NCBI GenBank assembly: GCA_039090855.1
Contig: CM077002.1
Coordinates: forward strand, 81,348,194-81,412,193
Length of the DNA stretch: 64,000 bases
From: Macrothele yani
Lineage: Eukaryota > Arthropoda > Arachnida > Araneae > Macrothelidae
Direction of reading: 5' to 3'
Made by a program: the position numbers and the translations under genes. Positions 45,693-55,226 of this stretch are shown in pieces (position 1 is the first letter of the stretch; each line of letters starts with the position of its first letter). Under the pieces are notes generated by a model that made no database searches, was not told the origin of the DNA, and worked only from the letters and a program-made list of their open reading frames with translations.

Positions 45693-46932
45693 CACGATAT
45701 TGACAAAAATCACCGGACAACCCTTCAAAAGTACATGAACGGATCCGCTGCGTTGTTAAGATGCGCGGCACAGCTGGAAACGGTATAAAAACAAACCTGC
45801 AGCTGACCGCGATCATATCGCACTGTGAGGTTGAGTGAAAATGTCGCGGAGGGAGAGAACTGACTTTGAGAAAGGGAAAGATTGTTGGAAGTTATATTAG
45901 TGGGTTGTCCAAAAACGAAACCAAGAGGCGTTTAAACATATCCAAGTCAACTGTTTTGAATGTACTGAATAAGTGAAAGACACATGTTATGCTTGAAGTA
46001 GCAAAACGTACCGGAACGCCAAAAAAAATCAGTGATAGAGGACGTCGAAGCCTCAGAAGAGTCGTTACAGCTAATCGACGGAGTACTGCACAACATCTCA
46101 GTGTACAGATGAGTAAATATGCTGGAACCTCGGTGTGTACACGTACCATTCTCAGATAACTTAATTCCATGGGTTATCGTGGTCGAGCGGCTGCTCATAG
46201 GCCTTTCATCTCCACTCGGAATGCTACTCGTCGTTTAGCATGGTGTAAAGAACATTTATCGTGGACCGTAGATCAATGGAAACGGGTCCTATGCACTGAT
46301 GAATCCTGATACACGATCCATCAGTCTGATGGCCGTGTTTGGGTATAGTGGCAGCCGGGGGAACGCTATTTATCACAATGTACTGTTCCTACGGTCAAAT
46401 TTGGAGCTGGCAGTGTACTCGTGTGGGGGTGTTGTTTATTGTATGGTCCCGGCCCATTGGTTATCGTGGACAAACCTGTTAATCAGCACGTCTACATCGA
46501 TATTCTGGACAATTATGTCCTACCAACTCTGTGGCAATACTATGGAACCGAGCCTTGTTTGTACCAGCAGGATAATGCACCGAGCGTAAAGCAAGGACTG
46601 TAACGGTGGGGTTTGACGATAATTCCGTATCGTGAGTGGACTTGCCAGCACAGAGCCCTGATCTTAATCCCATAGAGCACCTATGGGATGAATTAGAGCG
46701 ATTCATAAGAAGTTTGGATCCAAGGCGTACTACTAAGTAACAGTTAGCGGCAGCATTATGTACTGAATGGAATGTCATACCTATCGCTGTGTTCCAAAAC
46801 CTTTTCGAAAGCATGTCTCGAAGGGTCAGCATGCATTACGGCCAAACGTGGACCGGCACGGTACTAATTTATGTCAATAAATGCTATGTGTTTCTCTTCT
46901 ATGTGTCCGGTGACTTTTGTCAATATAGTGTA
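45691..46932 (+). mobile_element. Tc1-like DNA transposon, 1.24 kb
   Basis: The left end after TA reads CACGATATTGACAAAAATC. The right end is the inverse (ACTTTTGTCAATATAGTG) before TA at 46931. The outer ~27 bp, including CACCGGACA, match. A TATAAAAA box lies at 45784-45791, 50 bp before the transposase ATG. Confidence 0.92.
45841..46866 (+). pseudogene. Tc1-like transposase, frameshifted
   Basis: ATG 45841 gives MSRRERTDFEKGK. After a one-base shift, the frame reads IVGSYISGLSKNETKRRLNI, typical of the first helix-turn-helix. GTPKKISDRGRRSLRRVV, LAWCKEHLSWT and VLCTDES (first Asp) follow, then a stop. PLVIVDKPVNQHVYIDILD, LYQQDNAPSVKQGL (second Asp) and, in another frame, LNPIEHLWDELERF (Glu) complete the triad. 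At least five stops or shifts are present. It is a different subfamily from the 34 and 48 kb copies, judging by its ends and N-terminus. Confidence 0.9.
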
Positions 46933-47836
46933 TAAGGGATGGTCGAACTTGATGAAGCAAATGCTGTCATTAACTTTCCGACATTTTTGCTGAAAAAGGC
47001 AGAACACTTTTGATAGCGTCATTGCTGTCCGCCTTCATATTAAGAAACGGCAAGAAGACAATTTTTGCCAGCATCACATTGCGTTAACTTAATAAAGACT
47101 TCCACGAATACACACTACCCAGGAGTTTGTTGCACTTATAAATATTTTGCTCAACCGTAGCAATTCCATGGGCTTAATCAACTACTTGTCATCTGAAAGA
47201 GTTCTTAACTTGGACAGATCTTGAATTTCGATTTTCTGCAAAAAAGAAATAAAATAATAATAAAAATATTTCGTCCTGTGAATTATTTTCGCAAGAGTCA
47301 TCAATTATGAAGATAGAGCGTTCCGATGGCAACGCCAGTACTTTCACAGTAGGCTATCAATCTGGACAAATTTGAAAGATGTAATACACCTGATAACACC
47401 CATATGGTGGAATGAGTTCTGACAGTCCATAGTGAGGACCTCAAAATCCTCATTATCAAGTACAAATTGGGAAAAAGCAAGTGCTAAATGTGTTTCCTTA
47501 TTGTTCGTTACGATAAATGTCATCTTGACTTTGCTGTACGGTATATTGAAACCAAGACGTGATTATAAGCCCACAAGCAACGTGATCCATACTTTCTACG
47601 AATATAAACGGCGAACTCGAGATTTACAGGCGAAATTAATGACCTAACTCAAACAGCAGAAATAACTAAATGGCCAAACGAGTCACACTTGATGCCTAAA
47701 TCACCTTGTACTGTCTTTCTGTCTTTCAAAAAAATTCTTGCAGAAATACCAGTAAGGTTTGAGGGGAAAGAGATTTCACATCGTTAAAAAATCATCAGGC
47801 CCCAAGGAATCCATTAGTATTATAACCTTGAGATCA
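46933..47836. other. No recognisable gene
   Basis: AT-rich spacer between two Tc1 elements. The frame 47432-47647 has no recognisable motif. Confidence 0.5.
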
Positions 47837-49059
47837 TACACAGTCGAGTTACATTACTGTGACAACCTCCTACTTTTGACGTCAACAGCGCGTAGACAAT
47901 GAAAGAAGGCACGTGTTATAGGCTGGCTTGGAGGGTATATAAGGTGTGCTGTAGGCATTCTGAAAACATATCACTTGTTGCTGTCATGGATAAAAGAAAC
48001 GATTTATCAAATTTGCAAAAAGCGATGATTATCAGCGTTCGAACCAAGGGTGGCAGTATTTCTGAAAGAGCGCAGTTTGTGAACTGTTCGCGTGCTGCTG
48101 TCGTTAAAGTGTATCGTGATTGGAAAAATGACACCGTTACGAATAAGCGACGTGGAAACTGCCGTGCACCACGTTGCATTGATGTGAGAGGTGAACGTCG
48201 GCTTCGAAGGTGCGTGAGGGCCGATCGATACGCTACAGGGGAGCGACTCACTGGCCGAATGTACCAGGGGGTTACCGGAAGTGTACCTAAAACGACAGTT
48301 CAGCGAACCCTGCTGCGTATGGGCCTTTGATGCAGACGGATGGTCATTTCACCTATGCTAACGAAGATGCTTCGGCAGAAAAGGCTTGCATTTCCTCGGC
48401 AGTATCGGAATTGTGGCTCCGCTGATTGGCAAAGGATTGCCTTCTCCGATGAGTCATGTTTTCTGTTTCATCGAACGGATCGACGTTGGCGTACAATGCG
48501 AGAAACGTCGAAGAACAAACAGTCTTCAACCAATTCTGGAAGAACACAAGCTGGTGCGGGCATCGTTATGGCTTGCGGAATGTTTTCGTGGCATTTCCTA
48601 GGTCCAGCCATACCTGTGGAAGACATTATGGACCGAATTCGTTATGAGTCCATCCTTGCATATCACGTACACCCATACATGCTAATTGTCTTCCCTGGGA
48701 CGGATGGGATCTTCCAGGATGACAATGCGACGTGTCACACAGCTAGAAATGTCCGCCAGGGATTGGAAGAGCTCGATGAAGACTCCAACGTACTTCCCTG
48801 GCCACCTAATTTCCTAGACTTAAATCCAATTGAGCATCTGTGGGACCACCTCGATCGCTTTGTTTGCTCTATGGATTATCCAACACGCACCCTCATGCAG
48901 CTGTCAGATGAACTGCAGTCAGCATGGCTCCACATACCTGTGAACACCTTACAGGACTTTAGTGAGTCACTCCCTGCCCGTCTATCTACTGTCCGCACTG
49001 CACACAGCGGTTAATCTGGATATTAGCTGGTGGTCACAATAATGTGACTCGACCGTGTA
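47837..49059 (+). mobile_element. Tc1-like DNA transposon, nearly intact
   Basis: The left end after TA reads CACAGTCGAGTTACATTA. The right end is the inverse (TAATGTGACTCGACCGTG) before TA at 49058. Length is 1223 bp. The single transposase frame is broken only once. A TATATAAGG box sits at 47935-47943, about 45 bp before the transposase ATG. The element at 34085-35295 is its sister in the opposite orientation. Confidence 0.94.
47986..49014 (+). pseudogene. Tc1-like transposase, 342 codons with one TGA
   Basis: The frame runs from ATG 47986 (MDKRNDLSNLQKAMIISVRT) to the stop at 49014 with one interruption, TGA at 48328-48330 (codon 115, in RMGL-stop-CRRMV). The sister copy at 34-35 kb has CGA (Arg) there, so this is a C-to-T change at a CpG. 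The N-terminal helix-turn-helix shows GGSISERAQFVNCSRAAVVK. A basic linker TNKRRGNCRAPR follows. The catalytic triad is complete: IAFSDESCF, IFQDDNATCHTARN and DLNPIEHLWDHL. Length is that of functional Tc1-like transposases. Of the DNA transposons here it is closest to coding competence, though missense changes cannot be judged by eye. Confidence 0.93.
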
Positions 49060-49603
49060 TATCCGCCTTCATAATGGTTGCTGTTGCGTGAACTATTTCC
49101 ATTGGCTCGTCCTGTTCGTTAGTTTATTTCGCATCGCACGAGGATTGTGTTGCTATTTTATGGCCTTCTCCTCGAACGCATGCAACAGTGTGACTTTGTG
49201 CAAGTATCAATAATTATATACTGTCCTCCATATTTATCAGCGTTTTAAATACATTTTTAGATAAGACGTACTCTTTCACTAATTCTAGCGGGTCACTCAA
49301 TAAAAAACTAGCACTCATCATATTATTCCGTGTGAGAACACACGCGTTCAAATGCTGAACTTAAATCGGTCACTTCTGGTTTACTTCTCTTCTGGTTGGA
49401 CCTTAATGGTCTGAACATGTCCTTAAAGAATCTTGGTCGTACCCCAAAGATTCTAGATTTTACCAGATTACACCAATCATCTTTCCTTTTCACGAGACTC
49501 TTTCAGAGTAAAAGGGCGCACCATATTAATTTCCCTTCTCGTTTTGGCCTTTAATTTTTTCTTTTTTTCTTCTTCGATACCGCAGTTCTCTTTACAAAAC
49601 AAG
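49060..49603. other. No recognisable gene
   Basis: AT-rich spacer between a Tc1 element and the TRIM-like element. No open frame or repeat seen. Confidence 0.5.
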
Positions 49604-49607
49604 CAAC

Positions 49608-49769
49608 TATGACGAAGTAAATTTCTCCGTCAATTTTGTCCACGCCGGAGCTCGAACCCGGGTCCCTTCATTCCGGAATAAGTCACTCTACCAATTGAGC
49701 TACGTGGACGTTCGTTCTGACTGCTATCTGCCTTTATGTCGTGTGCGTCCTGCTGGCAGGTACGTCACA
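49608..49769 (-). repeat. Terminal repeat (3' LTR on the minus strand)
   Basis: It matches 50033-50195 throughout, with about twelve substitutions and one indel. On the minus strand it starts TGTGACGTACCTGCCAGCAG, contains the tRNA-like segment at 49709-49638 and ends with GAAATTTACTTCGTCATA. The neighbouring CAAC is the target duplication. Confidence 0.85.
49638..49709 (-). other. tRNA-like sequence within the LTR (copy 1)
   Basis: The 7-bp acceptor arms GTCCACG and CGTGGAC pair perfectly. The D arm is GCTC-AATTGGTA-GAGT (A-box-like TAGCTCAATTGGTAGAG). The T arm is CCGGG-TTCGAGC-TCCGG with the B box GGTTCGAGC. The anticodon arm CTTAT-TCCGGA-ATGAA has a 6-nt loop instead of 7, so it is not a decoding tRNA. 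It could act as an internal Pol III promoter. Confidence 0.8.
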
Positions 49770-50013
49770 TCTACCTCCCCCGAAAGAAGGCCGGGAGCAT
49801 GGCCCACGGGTCAGCCGTGACCATGAATCGTCGCAGGCAGCCATCCGCTGTGGAACGTGCACTTGAGAACTCCCAGTCAATCTGGTGTGTGGAATGCAAC
49901 GTCACACACATTTATTTTTCGAAGCGCTGGAGAAGGGAAGCTCTTATTTTTCCTATCTCGCGGTGTGGAAAGAACATCACACCATTGCGAGATTTTGAAC
50001 GGCCGGGTCATCC

Positions 50014-50031
50014 GTCCCTGTTCGGGCGCCA
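50014..50031 (-). promoter_or_regulatory. Primer-binding site, tRNA-Lys type
   Basis: The minus strand reads TGGCGCCCGAACAGGGAC, which is complementary to the last 18 nt of the tRNA-Lys species that primes lentiviruses and several arthropod LTR elements. It lies one base inside the 5' LTR (50033-50195), the standard location. Confidence 0.85.
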
Positions 50032-50032
50032 T

Positions 50033-50195
50033 TATAACGAAGTAAATTTCTCCGTCATTTTTGTCCACGCCGGGGCTCGAACCCGGATCCCCTCATTCCG
50101 GAATAAGTCACTCTACCGATTGAGCTACGCAGACGTTCGTCCTGACTGCTATCTGTCTTTATGTCGTGTGCGTCCTGTTGGGCAGGCAAGTCACA
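50033..50195 (-). repeat. Terminal repeat (5' LTR on the minus strand)
   Basis: It begins TGTGACTTGCCTGCCCAACA on the minus strand and ends GAAATTTACTTCGTTATA, next to the primer site. Its difference from the other copy implies the insertion is not recent, because LTRs are identical at insertion. CAAC follows at 50196. Confidence 0.85.
50063..50134 (-). other. tRNA-like sequence within the LTR (copy 2)
   Basis: The acceptor pair GTCTGCG/CGTGGAC is kept through wobble pairs despite two changes relative to the other LTR. The D arm is GCTC-AATCGGTA-GAGT. The anticodon arm CTTAT-TCCGGA-ATGAG forms five pairs with a 6-nt loop. The T arm CCGGG-TTCGAGC-CCCGG is perfect. The boxes are better preserved than in copy 1. 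Confidence 0.8.
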
Positions 50196-50493
50196 CAACG
50201 ATCTTTGAATAAAAAGTTTCATTGGATTTCAGTCTACTTTTCAATGGGATGTTTCCTTTTGCTTGAAATAGCTTTTTCCCATAGCTTTCAAAGTGCTTTC
50301 TGGTGTGTAGTTTTTTCCGGCACTCCTTGTTAACCGAAAATTTATATATTTCTTGTAATTTGCGTTACTTTTCATCTTCTCTTGTTTTACTGGCCTTCCT
50401 TAGCCCATATATCCCTCTTGAAACAAAAACCGTAGAGCCCTCCAAGAGGATACCTTCACAAATGAAACACAGTGCACTAGTTTCCATTGTTCC

Positions 50494-51921
50494 TACACTG
50501 ACGGAAAAAAATCCCAACACCAAGAAGGGGTTGTGTTAGATAAACGACAGTTGGTAGGCGGTGAGAGTACATCTGTAAGATGACGTCTATGCAAATTTCG
50601 CGCTCGGCGCATACGTGTGGCGCTAGTAGCGCCCCTCGGAACATTCAAAGCAGGTTTGCTGTAAATACGCGCTGTAACGTTCGTGAGCGTTAGTTATCGT
50701 TGAGATTCGACGTAGTGTGTTGATGTTAGTCAAGAATGCCTTTAAGAAGACGAAGAAGCCATTATCAACAGCTCACGGAGTTTGAACGAGGTCGTGTAAT
50801 AGGGCTACGAGAAGGTTTATTTTCTTTCCGCAATATTGCAGAACGACTTGGCAGTAATGTAGCCACTGTGCATGATTGTTGGCAGCGGTGGTCAAGGGAA
50901 GGTACTGCCTCAAGAAGACCGGGTTCCAGCTGGCCACGTGGCACTACTGAGAGGGAAGACCGCCGTGTACGGCGTATGGCCGTGGCACATCGTACCGCGT
51001 CTGCGGCAGCAATTCGAGCAGCAGTTGCCACCACAGTGACACAGCGAACTGCTACAAATCGGTTACTTGAAGGACAGCTGCGAGCCAGACGCCCTGTAGC
51101 GTGCATTCTACTTACTCCAAACCACTGCCGTTTGCGACGTCAGTGGTATCAAGCTAGAGCTCATTGGAGGACGGAGTGGAGATCTGTTGTGTTTTCTGAT
51201 GAAAGCCGATTCTGCCTGGGTGCCAGTGATGGCCGTGTGTTGGTTAGAAGGAGGCCAGGTGAGCGCCTGCAACCAACTTGTCTGCGGCCGAGACACACTG
51301 GACCTACACCTGGAGTTATGGTCTGGGGAGCAATTTCCTATGACAGCAGGAGCACTCTCGTGGTTTTCCTACGCACCCTGACGGCACAGTTGTACGTCGG
51401 TCTGGTGATTCAACCTGTTGTGCTGCCATTCATGAACATCATTCCAGGGGTGTTTTTCAACAGGATAACGCTCGTCCGCATACCGCTGTTGTAACCCAAC
51501 AAGCTCTACAGAGTGTTGACATGTTGCCGTGGCCTGCTAGATCACCAGATCTTTCACCAATCGAGCACGTATGGGACATCATTGGACGACAACTCCAGCG
51601 TCACCCCAACTAGCATTAACCGTCCCTGTATTGACCGACCACGTGCAACAGGCATGGAACTCCATCCCACAAACTGACATCCAGCACCTGTACGACACAA
51701 TGCATGAACGTCTGCGTGCTTGCATTCAACATTCTGGCGGTTACACTGGTTATTAATGTACCAGCATTTCACATTTAAAATGGCTCTTCTCGCGCTTACA
51801 ATAAGCTGTGATCTTGAAACCTTAATCGATTAAATATGTTACCTATGCAAATGTATTGCCGCCATTTCATTCCTCTACAACTATTTTTTCGTGGTGTTGG
51901 GATTTTTTTTCCGCAAGTGTA
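50494..51921 (+). mobile_element. Tc1-like DNA transposon, 1.43 kb
   Basis: The left end after TA (50494) reads CACTGACGGAAAAAAATCCC. The right end is its inverse (GGGATTTTTTTTCCGCAAGTG) before TA at 51920. About 32 bp match, continuing through AACACCA. The host DNA to its right looks like part of the dispersed repeat also seen at 43.6 and 56.4 kb. Confidence 0.93.
50736..51756 (+). pseudogene. Tc1-like transposase with two frameshifts
   Basis: It starts at ATG 50736 (MPLRRRRSHYQQLTEFERGR). The first frame is open to 51494 with LFSFRNIAERLGSN (helix-turn-helix), TTEREDRRVRRMA, LLTPNHCRLRRQWYQARA, VVFSDESRFCLG (first Asp) and VMVWGAISYDSRS. A one-base shift near 51450 moves to FQQDNARPHTAVVTQQ (second Asp) and SPDLSPIEHVWDIIGRQ (Glu). 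A second shift near 51605 leads to LTDHVQQAWNSIPQTDI and the terminal HSGGYTGY. The triad is complete. Only two small indels separate it from an intact frame. Confidence 0.93.
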
Positions 51922-52042
51922 TGGTACTTTCGTGCCAATCTAATTTTAAGACGAATTTCTAATAAACTCAGTGGACAAAACATTAAAGATATCTACCTAA
52001 TAGCGTGTTGGTCCTCCTTTAGCGTGAATAACAGCATGTAAG

Positions 52043-55000
52043 GTCAGGTGATACGTAACATCACAGCCTCTCCTTGACAAATGTCAACCCCGCCTTCTCG
52101 TGGTGCATCCTGTTCTCACTAAAGGGGCTCTGACGACCGCCAATAGCGGTATAACTATACCATCGGGATTAGAGGAAATTCTATCCCACACTCACCAACC
52201 CGCTTGGCCAGCGTGGTGAGTTATGGCCAAACCCCTCCAAAATGATTCCACAACTTAAATCTTGGCCCTCAGTCTCCGGCAGCTGGAATGTACCTGGCCA
52301 AGGCAGCGGCCAGTGCGACATGAAGGCAGAGGGTGCTAAGAATCCCCGGAGGACCGGACTAGGCTGCCATCTGATGCTGACCTTGGCTACGTACAATGGA
52401 CGCTCCCTATCTTCTGATTCAAGGCTTCTTGAATTGGAAGAGGAACTACAAAGGATCAAGTGGGACATCGTGGGGCTAAGTGAGGTAAGGAGAAAAGGAG
52501 AAGATCTCATTGAACTGAAAAGTGGACATCTCTTCTACTATCGTGGGACAGATACTGGCAGAACTAGTGGTGTTGGATTTATAATAAACAAGAAACTGAA
52601 GGATAAAGTTGTAGAAGTTGAAAGTTCCTCTGACAGAGCTGCACGACTTGTTATCCAACTCTCGAAAAGATACCAGGCTCAGATTATTCAAACTTATGCA
52701 CCCACCACAAGTCATCCTGAAGAAGAAATTGAAGAATTTTATGAGGAAATTTGTCATCTAAATAATAAAGGTAAGCAGCACTTGAAAATAATTATGGGAG
52801 ATTTCAATGCAAAAATAGTGCAACGGCAACACAATGAAACTTCAGTAGGTAAAAATTCGGTCACGGCAACAGAAACCAGCGTGGAAATACTCTCGTTGAG
52901 TTTGCAGAGGCAGAAGGGTTTTTCATCTTGAACTCCTTCTTCAAGAAAAAGCCACACAGGAAATGGACATGGAGACATCCAAATGGGACGACAAGTGAAA
53001 TTGATTTTATTATGTGTAACAAAAAATTCGTCATAGAAGACTGCAGTGTGCTGAACAAGTTCAACACAGGTAGTGACCATAGATTGGTGAGATGTAAGAT
53101 GCACCTCAACACTAAACTTGAACGTGGCAAGCTCATAAGACAAACCAAATCTATTGACATAACCAACCTTAAAAAACACCATAATACCTTCAAGTTGGAA
53201 CTGAAGAACAGGTTCTCTGCTTTAGAAGGCTTAACATCGGAAGAAGTGGACATCTCTGAAGTTAACAGAAAAGTAACCAAAGCTCTTATGGAAACAGCAA
53301 CAAAATTAGCTGGGTCTAAAAAACAAGTTGCATGTAAATAAATTATCAGGAAAAACGAAAATGTTGATGCAAAAAAGAAGAGAGATGAGAACAACTAAAG
53401 AAGATGTGACTTCCAAAGTGGAATATATAGAGCTATGCAAGACAGTAAGAAAAAGTATCACTGAAGACGTAAGAAAATTCAACTGTGAACTAGTGAGGAA
53501 AGCAATTGAAAACAACCAAAGCCTAAAGATAGCAAAGGGACATCTCAGTAAGGGAAGAAAACAGATTATGGCACTGAGAAAAGAAGATGGTTCTGTAACA
53601 AGAAATAGAGGCGAAATTTTGACAAGAGTGAAAGATTTCTACTCCAAATTATATGAAAGGGATGATACATGCACTCCAGACATCATGAAAGATACCAGTA
53701 CCAGAGTTCCTCCAGTCCTTCCAGCAGAAGTTGCACATGCAATCAAGAACATGAAGCGGGAAAAGCTCCAGGAGAAGATGGAATTACTGTAGACATCATA
53801 CAAGAAGCAAGTGGAGAAATCGAAACAGTACTCGCCCAAATTTTCACTCGTTGCCTTAATGAAGGAAAGATTCCTGAGAATTGGAACACCGCTACAATGA
53901 TCCTGCTACATAAGAAAGGTGACATTGAGGATCTCAGAAACTACAGACCTATCAGCCTCCTATCAGTAGTTTATAAAATCTTCACTAAAGTTCTTTCACA
54001 CCGCTTGAAGGTAACACTGGACATGGCTCAACCGAGAGAACAAGCTGGATTCAGGAGTGGCTACAGCACAATAGATCATATCCACGTGCTGAGAGAACTA
54101 ATTGAAAGAGCGAGGGAATATGAACTTCCATTGTGCATGGCTTTTATAGATTATGAAAAAGCCTTTGATTCGGTGAAACCATCAGCAGTTACAATGGCTC
54201 TGAAAACCTGCGGTATTGAAGATGCATACATTAATATTATTAATAACATCTATGAAAATGCAAGTGCAAAGATTCGGCTGTTTGAAAATACAACACACGT
54301 AAAAATTGGAAAGGGAGTGAGACAAGGTGACACCATATCTCCGAAGCTCTTTAATGCCACATTGGAGGGTGTTTTTCAGTCGCTGAGCTGGGAAAACAAG
54401 GGGATAAAGATTAATGGAGATTATCTAACCCACCTTCGTTTTGCTGATGACGTAGTCATTTTTGCAACTACCCCATCAGAGCTGCAGAGTATGATCCAGG
54501 AACTTGCTGACAACAGTAAAGAAGTGGGATTAAAAATGAACTTTCAGAAGACAAAAGTGATGTTCAATGCTTTTACAAGAAATGAAGATTTATCGATTGA
54601 TGGAGAAAAGCTGGAGATAACAGACACGTACGTTTATCTTGGACAGCAGATATCAAGTGAGGGTCACATTGATGAAGAAATTAATCGGCGTACGAAACTT
54701 GCCTGGAGAGCTTTTGGAAGAAACAGCATAATTTTCAAGAGCAATATGCCAGTATGTCTTAAAAGAAAAGTGTTTGATCAATGCATCCTTCCAGTGCTGA
54801 CGTATGGTGCAGAGACGTGGACCTTAACTAAAAGGGACATACAAAGGCTGCAGACAACTCAAAGCAGCATGGAGAGGTGCATACTTGGTGTAACCAGGAG
54901 AGATAAGAAGAGGAACTCGTGGATCCGAAAAATGACAGGAGTGGAAGACATCATGATCAGAGTTAAATCCCTGAAATGGCAATGGGCTGGACATACTGCC

Positions 55001-55226
55001 AGAAGGACAGATCATCGATGGACAGCCGAAATTTTAGATTGGATTCCAAGGGACAGGAAAAGACCCAGAAGAAGACCACATGGGAGATGGGTGGATGAAA
55101 TTCGAAAGTATGCAGGGGTGACATGGAGGAGACTGGCACAAGACAGACCGTTGTGGAGGAAACTTGGGAGACCTTCGTCCAGCAGTGGATTGATAATGGT
55201 TGACAATGATGATGATGATGACACGC
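52043..55226 (+). mobile_element. RTE-clade LINE, near full length
   Basis: A non-LTR retrotransposon of about 3.2 kb, the RTE size. It has one endonuclease-RT coding region, almost no 3' UTR and a GAT trinucleotide tail (55206-55221), all typical of RTE. The 5' part before 52242 (CCGCCAATAGCGGTATAAC) is its leader. It lies in a Tc1 element of the opposite strand. The exact 5' limit and the target duplication are unresolved. Confidence 0.87.
52242..55226 (+). pseudogene. RTE endonuclease-reverse transcriptase, at least four frameshifts
   Basis: The protein nicks target DNA with an N-terminal AP-type endonuclease and copies its RNA there. Endonuclease motifs are TYNGRSLSS, LSEVRRKG, TSGVGFIINKK, QTYAPT, IMGDFNAKI (~52795) and GSDHRLV (~53070). 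The frame changes near 52885, 53340 and 53760. From 53669 to 55170 one long frame holds the RT: GKAPGEDGITVDI, NYRPISLLSVVYKIF, QAGFRSGYSTIDHI, AFIDYEKAFDSV, GVRQGDTISPKLFN, FADDVVIFA (54440-54451) and GLKMNFQKTKVM. The C-terminal thumb region has YGAETWTLTKRD and RPRRRPHGRWVDEI. A further shift before the end displaces the usual ending FVQQWIDNG. Frames are otherwise open, so the insertion is moderately young. Confidence 0.93.

Larger units (their letters stand above)
49608..50195 (-). mobile_element. TRIM-like miniature LTR retrotransposon with tRNA-like sequence in both LTRs
   Basis: Two direct repeats of ~162 bp (49608-49769 and 50033-50195, roughly a dozen differences) enclose 263 bp of non-coding DNA. 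CAAC flanks the whole at 49604-49607 and 50196-50199 as a 4-bp target duplication. On the minus strand the 5' repeat is followed after one base by TGGCGCCCGAACAGGGAC, the complement of the tRNA-Lys 3' end used as a retroviral-type primer site. A purine-rich GGGGGAGGTAGA precedes the other repeat. Terminal repeats begin TGTGAC. Total length 588 bp with no gag or pol is the TRIM size class. Each repeat carries a 72-nt tRNA-like cloverleaf with Pol III boxes. An alternative is a SINE dimer, but that would not explain the primer site or the polypurine tract. Confidence 0.8.

Noticed and set aside
48353..48547. Minus-strand and out-of-frame open frames across the Tc1 elements
   Set aside because: They are shadows of transposase coding DNA in other frames.
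49638..50134. Two genuine tRNA genes
   Set aside because: Both have a 6-nt anticodon loop, lie within direct repeats flanking a primer site, and have diverged; they are better read as tRNA-like parts of LTRs.
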